7,070 bases of DNA from Anaeromyxobacter_A sp035538735 (GCA_035538735.1 DATLJU010000227.1:1-7070); one strand, 5' to 3'; counted from the stretch's first letter, positions 1 to 5,673 are shown. The notes: generated by a model not told the origin, from the letters alone. Numbers and translations are program-made.

Positions 1-142
1 CGAGGGCGAAGATCGCGTGATCGGTGATGCTGTCGAGGAGCCGCGCCGGGTCCCCGACACGATCGGGCACCAGGCCGCCGGCGCACTCGTCCCGCGCCGG
101 GGAGCAGCTCATGGCCATTCGCGTCATGTAGGCGCGCACCAT
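1..142 (-). CDS. N-terminus of a probable PAS-domain sensor protein (partial)
   Basis: Only the first 47 residues lie in the window; the gene continues past the left edge. The chosen ATG has a strong Shine-Dalgarno (GGGAGGAG on the minus strand) five bases upstream. Three further in-frame ATGs follow within the first 11 codons, so a slightly later start is possible. After a short leader the protein reads GDPARLLDSITDHAIFAL. This is the typical opening of a PAS domain in bacterial sensor histidine kinases and diguanylate cyclases (LLDSV.DYAIFxLD). The role is therefore probably signal sensing in the cytoplasm. The output domain is outside the window, so the class of sensor cannot be told. The gene is divergent from the ChaN-like gene. 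The PAS call rests on one short motif. Confidence 0.6.
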   Translation of the reverse strand, partial: MVRAYMTRMAMSCSPARDECAGGLVPDRVGDPARLLDSITDHAIFAL

Positions 143-368
143 AGCGGCTCCTCCCGAGGACGTCAGCGGGCTGCCGCCCGCAGAGCGGCCGGAAAAGCGG
201 GCGCCCGCCGAGGGGGGGCGCGCGTTGGGCGGTGAGCACCGCGGTGGAGACGGGTGTGGACACGGCTGTGGAGATCTCGAGCGCGCCGCCGGCCGGGGTC
301 GAGGCCGCGGAGGTCGTCGGCTGTCGTGCTCGCTCGCTCCAGTCGCGGCGCCACGTTACAACGCAGGG
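143..368. other. Divergent intergenic region with a short tandem repeat and a 12-bp palindrome
   Basis: This stretch separates the minus-strand PAS gene from the plus-strand ChaN-like gene and should hold both promoters. No convincing -35/-10 pair is visible. It contains a perfect 12-bp palindrome GCGGGCGCCCGC (197-208). It also holds a 12-bp imperfect tandem repeat of about 2.5 copies (245-274; TGGAGACGGGTG, TGGACACGGCTG, TGGAGA). Open frames cross it, but none has a signal peptide, Shine-Dalgarno or recognisable domain, so I treat it as non-coding. Confidence 0.5.
148..155 (-). promoter_or_regulatory. Ribosome binding site of the PAS-domain gene
   Basis: On the minus strand this reads GGGAGGAG, a near-perfect anti-16S match five bases before the ATG at 142. 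It supports both the existence of a minus-strand gene at the left edge and the choice of its first ATG. Confidence 0.65.
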
Positions 369-1400
369 ATGCCCAGACCGGCCCACCGGCCCTCACCCCT
401 GCTCGCGCTTCCCTTCCTGCTCGCCCTCGCCTGCGCCTCCCGGTCTCACGGCGGAGGCGCCGAAGCCCTGCTCCACCGCGATCACCCGCTGGCGGGAAAG
501 ATCTGGGATGTCCGGGCGGCGCGGTTCGTCGACGAGGCGACGCTGTACCAGGCTCTCGTCGCCGCCGACTTCGTCTTCCTCGGCGAGACGCACGACAACC
601 CGGAGCACCACCGCCTGCAGGCACGCGCCCTCGCGGCGCTGGTCGCGGCGGGGCGCCGGCCCGCGGTCGCGTTCGAGATGCTCGACATCGCCCAGCAACC
701 CTACGTCGACCAGGCGCTGGTCGGCCCTCCCCCGCACGACCCGGATGCCCTGGCGGGCGCGGTCGCGTGGGCGAAGAGCGGCTGGCCGGAGTTCGCGCTC
801 TACCGGCCCGTGTTCGACGTGGCGCTCCGCGCCGGGCTCCCCATCACCGCCGCGAACCTGTCGCGCAAGCAGGTGCACGACGTCGTGCGGACCGGCGCCA
901 GCTCCCTCTCGCCCGGCGTGCGCGCCATGCTCGATCGCGCTGGGCCGCTCTCGAAGGAGGCGAGCGACGAGATCCGCGACGAGATGTACGAGTCGCACTG
1001 CCGGGAGATGCCGCGCTCCATGCTCGATCCGTTCGTCACGATGCAGCGAGCCCGCGACGCGCAGATGGCGGAGCGGCTGCTGGAGGCCGCGCGCGGTCGC
1101 CCGGACGGCGCCGTGCTGATCGCGGGCTCCGGCCACGTCCGCACGGACCGCGCCGTGCCGAGCTACCTCGCGCGCGAGGCGCCGGCGCGCTCGCGCCGCG
1201 CGGTCGCCTTCCAGGAGGTCTCGGAGTCGATGCGTACGCCGGCGGACTACGCGTCCGCCTTCGGTTCCGGCGAGCTCCCGTTCGACTTCGTCGTCTTCAC
1301 GCCAGCGTCCCCGCGCGAGGATCCGTGCCAGGGACTGCGCGACCGCAAGAAGCCGGAGCCGATCGCCCCGGCGCCCGCGGCGCCTGGCGTCGATCTCTGA
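369..1400 (+). CDS. ChaN-like haem-binding / Tiki-superfamily exported protein
   Basis: 343 residues. Residues 1-24 form an export signal: basic start, hydrophobic core LLALPFLLALA, then Cys22 and an Ala-rich cleavage zone. Cys22 may be lipidated, but -3 Ala and -2 Leu fit the lipobox poorly, so ordinary cleavage is possible. The rest matches the ChaN family (Cofac_haem_bdg, formerly DUF399): FVFLGETHDNPEHH (69-81), AFEM with Glu103, SGWPEFALYRPVFD (137-150), a His-Cys pair (210-211), QRARDAQMAERLL (226-238) and IAGSGH (251-256). The GETH and GSGH motifs and the conserved Glu are the hallmarks of the wider TraB/PrgY/ChaN/Tiki superfamily. Campylobacter ChaN binds haem; others in the superfamily are metal-dependent proteases, so haem binding here is inferred. 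The C-terminal tail (from about 311) is Pro/Ala-rich. The frame stays open further upstream, but the signal peptide fixes this ATG. Its Shine-Dalgarno is weak. Confidence 0.88.
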   Translation: MPRPAHRPSPLLALPFLLALACASRSHGGGAEALLHRDHPLAGKIWDVRAARFVDEATLYQALVAADFVFLGETHDNPEHHRLQARALAALVAAGRRPAVAFEMLDIAQQPYVDQALVGPPPHDPDALAGAVAWAKSGWPEFALYRPVFDVALRAGLPITAANLSRKQVHDVVRTGASSLSPGVRAMLDRAGPLSKEASDEIRDEMYESHCREMPRSMLDPFVTMQRARDAQMAERLLEAARGRPDGAVLIAGSGHVRTDRAVPSYLAREAPARSRRAVAFQEVSESMRTPADYASAFGSGELPFDFVVFTPASPREDPCQGLRDRKKPEPIAPAPAAPGVDL

Positions 1401-1503
1401 AGCCCCCTGGGTCGCCCGGCCTCGGGTGGATTCCCGATGCGCGCCTCGGGTGGCCCGCGCCCGCCGCGTCCTGTGAAGGAGCTCGCGCCCCCCGGACAGG
1501 AAC

Positions 1504-1519
1504 CCGTCACTTTCCGTCA
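1504..1519 (+). repeat. Two CCGTCA direct repeats one helical turn apart
   Basis: CCGTCA occurs at 1504-1509 and 1514-1519, start-to-start distance 10 bases, about 100 bases upstream of the small membrane protein gene. The spacing puts both copies on the same DNA face, as in tandem regulator half-sites. No regulator is identified and chance is possible in this GC-rich sequence. Confidence 0.3.
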
Positions 1520-1611
1520 TCGTCCCAATTTCGCGCCTGGAGCAGATGAGCGAGATTGGCCTCGTCGAGGTCGAACGAGCTTCCCACGCTGCACGACCGA
1601 GGAGACGAGCC

Positions 1612-2046
1612 ATGACGAAGATCGAGGCCGGGACCCGCGTGAAGAAGGGCTACTACTTCAGCGCCAAGAGCTGGGCGCTGCACCCGATGCCCAGCGACGG
1701 CGAGGCGCTGCCCGGCGAAGCGGGTGAGCGTTACGTGCACGTCCCGCTGCTGCTCGCGTTCGTGGTCGCGCCCATCATGGGCGCTGCCTTCCTGATGTTC
1801 CTCCCCTTCGTGGGCTTCTACCTGGCCCTCTCGGCGGCCCTGCGCCCGGTCGTGAAGGTCTTCCGCAGCTCCGCCGAGGAGGTCGCCGCCACCGTCCAGC
1901 CGGGCTGGGCGCCCGGCGAGGCGCACCTCACCGGCCGTCGCGCCGAGGGCGAGGGCTCCGGCGAGAAGGGCCCGCCGGCCGCCGATCGGCTCCTCGAGAC
2001 GCTCTCGAAGGAGATCGAGGAGCGCCGGGACGAGAAGAAGGCGTAG
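1612..2046 (+). CDS. Small membrane protein of unknown function
   Basis: 144 residues. The ATG follows a good Shine-Dalgarno (GAGGAG, 1599-1604, seven-base spacing). The same frame is open earlier, with an ATG at 1546, but that extension has no ribosome-binding site. A soluble N-terminus (1-41, containing KKGYYFSAKSW) is followed by a long hydrophobic stretch at about 43-76 (VPLLLAFVVAPIMGAAFLMF onward). That is long enough for one tilted helix or a tight two-helix hairpin with Pro54 and Pro65 inside. The tail (82-144) is charged, with a predicted helical, Glu/Lys/Arg-rich end (126-143) that could form a coiled coil. I do not recognise a named family, though the layout of Tyr-rich N-terminus, APxMG and FLPFVGF resembles uncharacterised deltaproteobacterial membrane proteins as I remember them. 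It has probable non-coding flanks on both sides, so is likely its own transcription unit. Function unknown. Confidence 0.75.
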   Translation: MTKIEAGTRVKKGYYFSAKSWALHPMPSDGEALPGEAGERYVHVPLLLAFVVAPIMGAAFLMFLPFVGFYLALSAALRPVVKVFRSSAEEVAATVQPGWAPGEAHLTGRRAEGEGSGEKGPPAADRLLETLSKEIEERRDEKKA

Positions 2047-2123
2047 TCGCGAGGGCTCGAAGCGCGAAGCGTCCGGGGGGCAGGGCCTGCGCTCACATGA
2101 CCTCCCGGCCGCGGCGCGTTGCA

Positions 2124-2132
2124 TGCGAGAAT
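2124..2132 (+). promoter_or_regulatory. Possible extended -10 element for the TPR lipoprotein gene
   Basis: TGCGAGAAT resembles an extended -10 (TGn plus a hexamer matching TATAAT at four of six positions) about 40 bases before the TTG start. No matching -35 hexamer lies 16-18 bases upstream. This is weak evidence, listed as a candidate only. Confidence 0.2.
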
Positions 2133-2159
2133 CACCGCCCCGCGCCGCCGACCGGCGCC

Positions 2160-2167
2160 AGAGGAGG
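2160..2167 (+). promoter_or_regulatory. Ribosome binding site that fixes a TTG start
   Basis: AGAGGAGG lies six bases before TTG at 2174. The in-frame ATG at 2123 has no comparable site and would put 17 Arg-rich residues in front of the lipoprotein signal, so the TTG is preferred. Confidence 0.75.
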
Positions 2168-2173
2168 CCCACC

Positions 2174-2773
2174 TTGAACCGTCACCTGCTGCGCCTCGCG
2201 CCCTTCGCGCTCACCGTCGCCCTCGCCGTCACCGCCTGCAAGCGCACCGACCGGGAGCCGCCTCCGCCGCCGATGCCCGCCGGCGGCGCGGGCGGCGGCA
2301 TGGGGGCGGCCCCCGCGCTGCCGATGCCGGCCCCGGGCGGCGCCGACGTCCAGCGCCGGATCGCGAGCGAGGAGCAGCTCGTGGCGCAGGACCCGAAGAA
2401 CGTGCAGGGCTGGATCGCGCTCGGCAACGACTACTTCGACACCAAGCAGCGGCAGAAGGCGATCGACGCCTACGCCCGCGCGCTCGAGCTCTCGCCCAAC
2501 AACCCCGACGTCCTCACGGACCAGGGCGTCATGTACCGGGAGCTCGGCGCGTTCGACAAGGCCGTGGCGAACTTCAAGAAGGCGAGCCAGATCGACCCGC
2601 GCCACACGCAGAGCTCGTACAACCTGGGGGTCGTCTACGCCTTTGACCTCAAGGACCGGGAGAAGGCGATCGCGGCGTGGCGGCACGTCGTCGAGGTCGA
2701 TCCGCGCAGCCCGCAGGCGGCCCAGGCGCAACAGGCGATCGCCGATCTGCAGGCCGCCCCCGCTGCGAAGTGA
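2174..2773 (+). CDS. TPR-repeat lipoprotein
   Basis: 199 residues, starting at TTG. Residues 1-21 are a lipoprotein signal (NRHLLRLAP basic start, hydrophobic core) ending in a good lipobox, VTAC, with Cys22 as the lipidated residue. Lys23 at +2 would favour outer-membrane sorting by the E. coli rule; whether that rule holds here is unknown. A Pro/Gly/Met/Ala-rich flexible linker spans about 29-56. Three tetratricopeptide repeats follow at about 77-110 (WIALGNDYFDTKQRQKAIDA), 111-144 and 145-179, each with the usual G/Y/A/P positions. The repeats resemble those of NrfG/CcmI-type cytochrome c assembly proteins and PilF-like lipoproteins, but TPRs are too generic to assign a role. It most likely is a periplasm-facing scaffold for protein-protein contacts. 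The methyltransferase gene starts 33 bases downstream on the same strand, so the two may be cotranscribed. Confidence 0.85.
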   Translation: MNRHLLRLAPFALTVALAVTACKRTDREPPPPPMPAGGAGGGMGAAPALPMPAPGGADVQRRIASEEQLVAQDPKNVQGWIALGNDYFDTKQRQKAIDAYARALELSPNNPDVLTDQGVMYRELGAFDKAVANFKKASQIDPRHTQSSYNLGVVYAFDLKDREKAIAAWRHVVEVDPRSPQAAQAQQAIADLQAAPAAK

Positions 2774-2781
2774 CATCGCGA

Positions 2782-2803
2782 GCTCCCTCGCTTACGAGGG
2801 AGC
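2782..2803 (+). promoter_or_regulatory. Perfect hairpin sequestering the methyltransferase Shine-Dalgarno
   Basis: GCTCCCTCG (2782-2790), loop CTTA, CGAGGGAGC (2795-2803) form a perfect 9-bp stem. The right arm contains the whole Shine-Dalgarno GAGGGAG (2796-2802) of the gene starting at 2807. The upstream lipoprotein gene stops at 2773, eight bases before the stem. A terminating ribosome could reach the left arm and open the stem, so translational coupling is plausible. No T-run follows, which argues against an intrinsic terminator. Confidence 0.6.
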
Positions 2804-2806
2804 GGC

Positions 2807-3496
2807 ATGACGACCGCGCCTCTTCAGCCGGAGCTCTCCGCGTTCATCCGCGCTCGCACGCGGCCAGCAGCCGTGCCGATCGTCCCGGAGCTCGTCACCT
2901 ACCAGGCCTCGGAGCTGACGCCGCTCTGGCACGCGACGCAGGCCGAGCTCGACGGCTGGGATCCGGCGCCCTTCTGGGCGTTCGCGTGGCCCGGCGGACA
3001 GGCGCTGGCGCGCCACGTGCTCGATCACCCCGAGCTCGTCCGGGCGCGGACGGTGCTCGACTTCGGCTCCGGCAGCGGTCTCGTGGCGATCGCCGCCGCC
3101 CGCGCGGGGGCGGCGCGCGTGGAGGCTTGCGATCGGGATCCGTTCGGACGGGTCGCGCTGCAGCTCAACGCCGTCCTGAATGGCGTGACCGTCGGCTGGC
3201 GCCAGGGCGACGTGCTGGGAGATCCCCTGCCGGACGTGCAGGTCGTCCTCGCCGGCGACGTGTTCTACGAGCGCGCGCTGGCCGAAGAAGCGATGCGATG
3301 GATGAGCGAGCTCGCCGGACGCGGCAAGCTCGTGCTCGCCGGCGACCCGGGCCGCCTGTACACGCCGCGCTCCGGCCTCCGCGAGCGCGCCAGCTACCGC
3401 GTCCCCACCTCACCGGAGATCGAACCCGCCTCGCACCTCCACGCATCCGTCTACGAGGTGCTGCCGGAGATCAGCGAGGGCTGCCCGTCCGCATAG
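2807..3496 (+). CDS. METTL20-like protein lysine methyltransferase (ETF-beta methyltransferase type)
   Basis: 229 residues, about the usual length for bacterial METTL20 homologues. It is a cytoplasmic seven-beta-strand SAM-dependent methyltransferase. Visible features: family-typical N-terminus (FIRARTRP, VPELVTYQASELTPLWHATQ, 13-45), PFWAFAWPGGQALARHVLDH (55-74), SAM-binding motif I VLDFGSGSGLVAIAAA (83-98), acidic motif II with Asp109 (ACDRDPF), LNAVLNGV (120-127), and DVFYE (151-155), the motif characteristic of the METTL20 group. PGRLYTPR (181-188) is also typical. Characterised members methylate lysines of the electron-transfer flavoprotein beta subunit near its acyl-CoA dehydrogenase contact site; activity on ETF here is inferred from the family, and no etf gene is present in the window. 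PrmA and Nnt1-like methyltransferases are relatives and less likely alternatives. The ATG has GAGGGAG four bases upstream, buried in a hairpin. Confidence 0.85.
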   Translation: MTTAPLQPELSAFIRARTRPAAVPIVPELVTYQASELTPLWHATQAELDGWDPAPFWAFAWPGGQALARHVLDHPELVRARTVLDFGSGSGLVAIAAARAGAARVEACDRDPFGRVALQLNAVLNGVTVGWRQGDVLGDPLPDVQVVLAGDVFYERALAEEAMRWMSELAGRGKLVLAGDPGRLYTPRSGLRERASYRVPTSPEIEPASHLHASVYEVLPEISEGCPSA

Positions 3497-3526
3497 TCCC
3501 GGGAGCTTTCAGCCGGGGAGACGGAA

Positions 3527-3562
3527 CGGACCGAGAGCGCGGACGTCCCCGCTCTCGGTCCG
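3527..3562. terminator. Bidirectional hairpin between convergent genes
   Basis: CGGACCGAGAGCG (3527-3539) and CGCTCTCGGTCCG (3550-3562) form a perfect 13-bp stem with a 10-base loop. It sits 30 bases after the methyltransferase stop and 11 bases beyond the stop of the minus-strand repeat protein, as expected for a shared terminator. There is no clear T-run on either side, so it may act with other factors or mainly protect 3' ends. Confidence 0.65.
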
Positions 3563-3573
3563 CCACGGCGCCG

Positions 3574-3984
3574 CTATTGCCCGGCGTCCGACTGCATGGA
3601 ACCGCCGCTCGATCCCGACCCCGTGGAGCCGCCGCTCGTCCCGGAGCCCGTCGAGCCGCTCGACCCCGAAGTGCCGGTGCCGCCGGACGTACCGCCGCTC
3701 GTGTCGCTGCCGGTCGTGGAGCCCGAGCCCATCCCACTGGGCGAAGGGCTCAAGCTCGTACCGGAGCTGGCACCACCCGGCCCGCTCGTTCCCGTGCCGC
3801 TCGTTCCCGTGCCGCTCGTTCCCGTGCCGCTCGTTCCCGTGCCGCTCGTTCCCGTGCCGCTCGTGCCCGTCCCGCTGCCCGTCCCGCTCGTGCCCGAGCT
3901 CCCGGTGCCGCTCTGCGCCAGAGCACCCGACGCGCCAGCGAGCGCCAGCGCACCTGCCAGGATCATCGTGTACCTGAGCTTCAT
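3574..3984 (-). CDS. Small exported Gly/Ser/Thr-rich repeat protein
   Basis: 136 residues. Residues 1-23 are a clear Sec signal peptide (MKLRYTMILAGALALAGASG, then ALA before the predicted cut at Gln24). The mature part is low complexity, made mostly of Gly, Ser and Thr. It has six copies of GTGTS at 38-67, then a Pro/Ser/Gly segment (68-93), then more Gly/Ser/Thr. It has no cysteine, almost no charge (two Asp) and no lysine after the signal, so it is probably disordered. The start has GAGAGG (minus strand, 3992-3997) seven bases upstream. The opposite strand is also open through this region, but lacks a signal peptide and Shine-Dalgarno. I recognise no family; a periplasmic, surface or secreted linker-like protein is a guess. 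Confidence 0.75.
   Translation of the reverse strand: MKLRYTMILAGALALAGASGALAQSGTGSSGTSGTGSGTGTSGTGTSGTGTSGTGTSGTGTSGTGTSGPGGASSGTSLSPSPSGMGSGSTTGSDTSGGTSGGTGTSGSSGSTGSGTSGGSTGSGSSGGSMQSDAGQ
3784..3873 (-). repeat. 15-bp in-frame tandem repeat
   Basis: Six consecutive 15-bp units. The first five on the plus strand (3784-3858) are identical, GCTCGTTCCCGTGCC. The sixth (3859-3873) differs at two bases, and a 12-bp shortened relative follows. On the coding (minus) strand each unit encodes GTGTS. Identity at synonymous positions shows recent duplication by slippage or recombination; a unit that is a multiple of three keeps the frame whatever the copy number. Confidence 0.95.
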
Positions 3985-4237
3985 GTGGTCACCTCTCCAT
4001 GCCTCGCCGACCGCACCATGCGGCGGCGGCCCTCGCAGAAGACGACCGCGGCGCCGGATGTCGCCCTCGAATGCTCAGGAAGGGCACCGTCCGCGCCGCG
4101 GTCGGGCGGGCGACCCGTCGTTCCGTCCCTGCACACGCCCCGTCGCGCCGTCGCGCCTAAGCTGCGGCTGGGGTCGCCCCGCAACAACCGCAACGCCGGG
4201 CGCGAGGAGCGGGCGCCCACCTGGCCCTCCGATCAGC
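3985..4237. other. Intergenic region upstream of the repeat protein gene
   Basis: This gap lies between the TrmJ-like gene stop and the repeat protein start, both on the minus strand, so it should carry the 3' end of the operon and the promoter of the repeat protein. I see no strong promoter or hairpin terminator. It contains two short tandem duplications, CGTCGCGC twice (4141-4156) and CCGCAAC twice (4179-4194), which look like ordinary simple-sequence drift. Confidence 0.4.
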
Positions 4238-4954
4238 TCATCGGCCGAGCGAGTGGGAGATCCGCGACAGCGCCGCGATCCAGAGCCGCGCCTCGCGGCG
4301 GGACAGGCGCGCCCGGCGGAGCGTGCCGGCGAGATCGCGCACCGCGTGCCGCTCCGGACCGGCGAGGAAGCCCCCGCCGCGCAGGACGCCACGCAGGCGG
4401 TCCTCCACGAGGGCGAGCTCCGAGTCGGTGGCAGCCGCGGCGCGGGGGGCTGCCGCGTGCGGCGCCGCGGAGAGCGCCGCCTCGCGCAAGGACCAGCAGT
4501 AGAGGAGCGCCGCCTGCGCGAGGTTGAGCGAGGGCTGCGCCGCGTCGGCCGGGATGGCGGACAGGTCGTGGCACCGGAGCGCATCGGCGTTGCTGAGCCC
4601 GCTGCGCTCGTCTCCGAACACGATGGCCGTGCGAGCGGGAGCGCGCGCGAGCGCCTCCCGGGCCAGGTCGGCCGGCCCGAGGTGGCGGCGCCCCGGCACG
4701 CGCCGCGGCGTCGTCCCGACCACCCAGGCGCAGTCCGCGACGGCCTCGGCCAGGGTGTCGCAACGACGCGCGTCCTCCAGCACGTCGCCGGCGTGCACGG
4801 CCATCCGCCGCGCGGGCCCGAGATCTCCCATCGCCGACGCGACGAGCGCCCAGTCCGCGAGGCCGAAGTTCTTCATGGCGCGCGCGACCGCTCCGACGTT
4901 CTCGGCGCTGCGTGGCCGCAGCAGGACGATCCGGATCGGCAGCGGCGCGCTCAC
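4238..4954 (-). CDS. TrmJ-like SPOUT tRNA ribose methyltransferase
   Basis: 238 residues from a GTG start. It belongs to the SpoU/TrmH superfamily, TrmJ subgroup, which 2'-O-methylates the ribose at position 32 of tRNAs with SAM; the tRNA position is inferred from the family. The three SPOUT motifs are clear: ENVGAVARAMKNFGL (18-32) with the conserved Asn19 and catalytic-type Arg25; IVFGDERSGLSN (111-122); and IPADAAQPSLNLAQAALL (134-151), the knot that binds SAM. The C-terminal helical extension (about 178-235, VEDRL to LWIAAL) is typical of TrmJ. The GTG overlaps the stop of the upstream HAD gene (GTGA), so the two are cotranscribed and probably translationally coupled. The frame stays open 37 codons further upstream, but that stretch is Arg/Ala-rich, overlaps the HAD gene and lacks family similarity. 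Confidence 0.88.
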   Translation of the reverse strand: MSAPLPIRIVLLRPRSAENVGAVARAMKNFGLADWALVASAMGDLGPARRMAVHAGDVLEDARRCDTLAEAVADCAWVVGTTPRRVPGRRHLGPADLAREALARAPARTAIVFGDERSGLSNADALRCHDLSAIPADAAQPSLNLAQAALLYCWSLREAALSAAPHAAAPRAAAATDSELALVEDRLRGVLRGGGFLAGPERHAVRDLAGTLRRARLSRREARLWIAALSRISHSLGR

Positions 4955-5619
4955 GCCGCGGCCCCGGCAGCGATCCGCGCCACGAGCGCGGGCAGCCCCG
5001 CGATGTCGTCGAGCAGGTGCGCCGGGTGCAGCGCGACGAGCGCCTCGCGCGAGGCTGCGCCCCACAGCGCGGCGACGGTCGTCACCCCGGCCGCATGGCC
5101 GGCCTGGAGATCGACCGGGGAGTCCCCGAGGAAGAGCGCCTCGTCCGCCCTGCGGCCGAGCCGCGCCAGCGCGAGCAGCACCGGCTCCGGATCCGGCTTG
5201 TGCCGGGGGCAGCTGTCGGCGGCGACGAGGACCTGGACGTACGGAGCGAGCCCGACCAGCGAGAGCGCTCGGGTCGCGGTGTCGGCGAGCTTGCCCGTCA
5301 CGACGCCCACGGGGTAGCCGGCCGTCGACACCGCGCGCACCGCCTCGACCGCGCCTGGGAACGGCCGCGTCATGCGATCGTGGTGTTCACGCTGGTAGGC
5401 GCGGTAACGCGCCAGCAGCGCGTCGAGGTCGGCCGTGCCCTCGGCGTACGGAGCCAGCTGCACCCGCAGCGGCTTGCCGATGCCGGCGATCCACTCCTCC
5501 TCGCTCGGCCGGCGGGAGCGCCCCTCGAAGGCGGCGCGCACGGACTGGAGGATGAAGGGGACGGTGTCGACGAGGGTACCGTCGAGGTCGAGCAGCACGG
5601 CGATGGGGCGAGCTGTCAC
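4951..5619 (-). CDS. HAD-superfamily phosphatase (phosphoglycolate phosphatase / PpaX-like)
   Basis: 222 residues, a usual length for Gph/PpaX-type HAD hydrolases. All four catalytic motifs are present: DLDGTLVDT (11-19; nucleophile Asp11, acid/base Asp13), VVTGK with Thr108, Lys141 in RHKPDPEP, and FLGDSPVD (163-170; Asp166 and Asp170 for Mg). The helical cap lies between motifs I and II (about 20-85, including GIGKPL at 46-51). Such enzymes remove phosphate from phosphoglycolate, pyrophosphate or similar small substrates; the sequence alone does not settle which. GTG at 5619 is the first possible start, because an in-frame TAG lies five codons upstream (5632-5634). The only Shine-Dalgarno-like sequence, GGATAGG, is 11 bases away, so initiation may be weak. 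It is the first gene of an operon with the TrmJ-like gene. Confidence 0.88.
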   Translation of the reverse strand: MTARPIAVLLDLDGTLVDTVPFILQSVRAAFEGRSRRPSEEEWIAGIGKPLRVQLAPYAEGTADLDALLARYRAYQREHHDRMTRPFPGAVEAVRAVSTAGYPVGVVTGKLADTATRALSLVGLAPYVQVLVAADSCPRHKPDPEPVLLALARLGRRADEALFLGDSPVDLQAGHAAGVTTVAALWGAASREALVALHPAHLLDDIAGLPALVARIAAGAAA

Positions 5620-5673
5620 GGGGGGCCGAGCCTATCCGCAGCGACACCTGCGCGCCACGGATGGGGCCCCTCT

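Noticed and set aside
225..368. 48-codon N-terminal extension of the ChaN-like protein
   Set aside because: It would bury the export signal behind a Gly/Arg-rich stretch, with no ribosome-binding site; the ATG at 369 begins the signal peptide directly.
393..1613. Minus-strand open frame of 406 codons opposite the ChaN-like gene
   Set aside because: Arg-rich shadow of a clear family member on the plus strand; it has no signal peptide or domain of its own.
3784..3885. CRISPR-like or satellite array
   Set aside because: The 15-bp units are contiguous with no spacers and lie in frame inside a coding sequence, so this is a coding minisatellite.
2677..4527. Plus-strand open frame of 616 codons spanning several genes
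   Set aside because: It crosses three motif-supported genes in other frames and is almost wholly Arg/Ala/Pro, typical of off-frame reading in GC-rich DNA.
3596..5317. Very long plus-strand open frame (573 codons) with a PVPLV repeat
   Set aside because: It is antisense to the repeat protein, the TrmJ-like gene and the HAD gene, all supported by motifs, signal peptide and Shine-Dalgarno. A 15-bp repeat and high GC keep this frame open by chance, and beyond the repeat it is Arg/Ala-rich shadow sequence.
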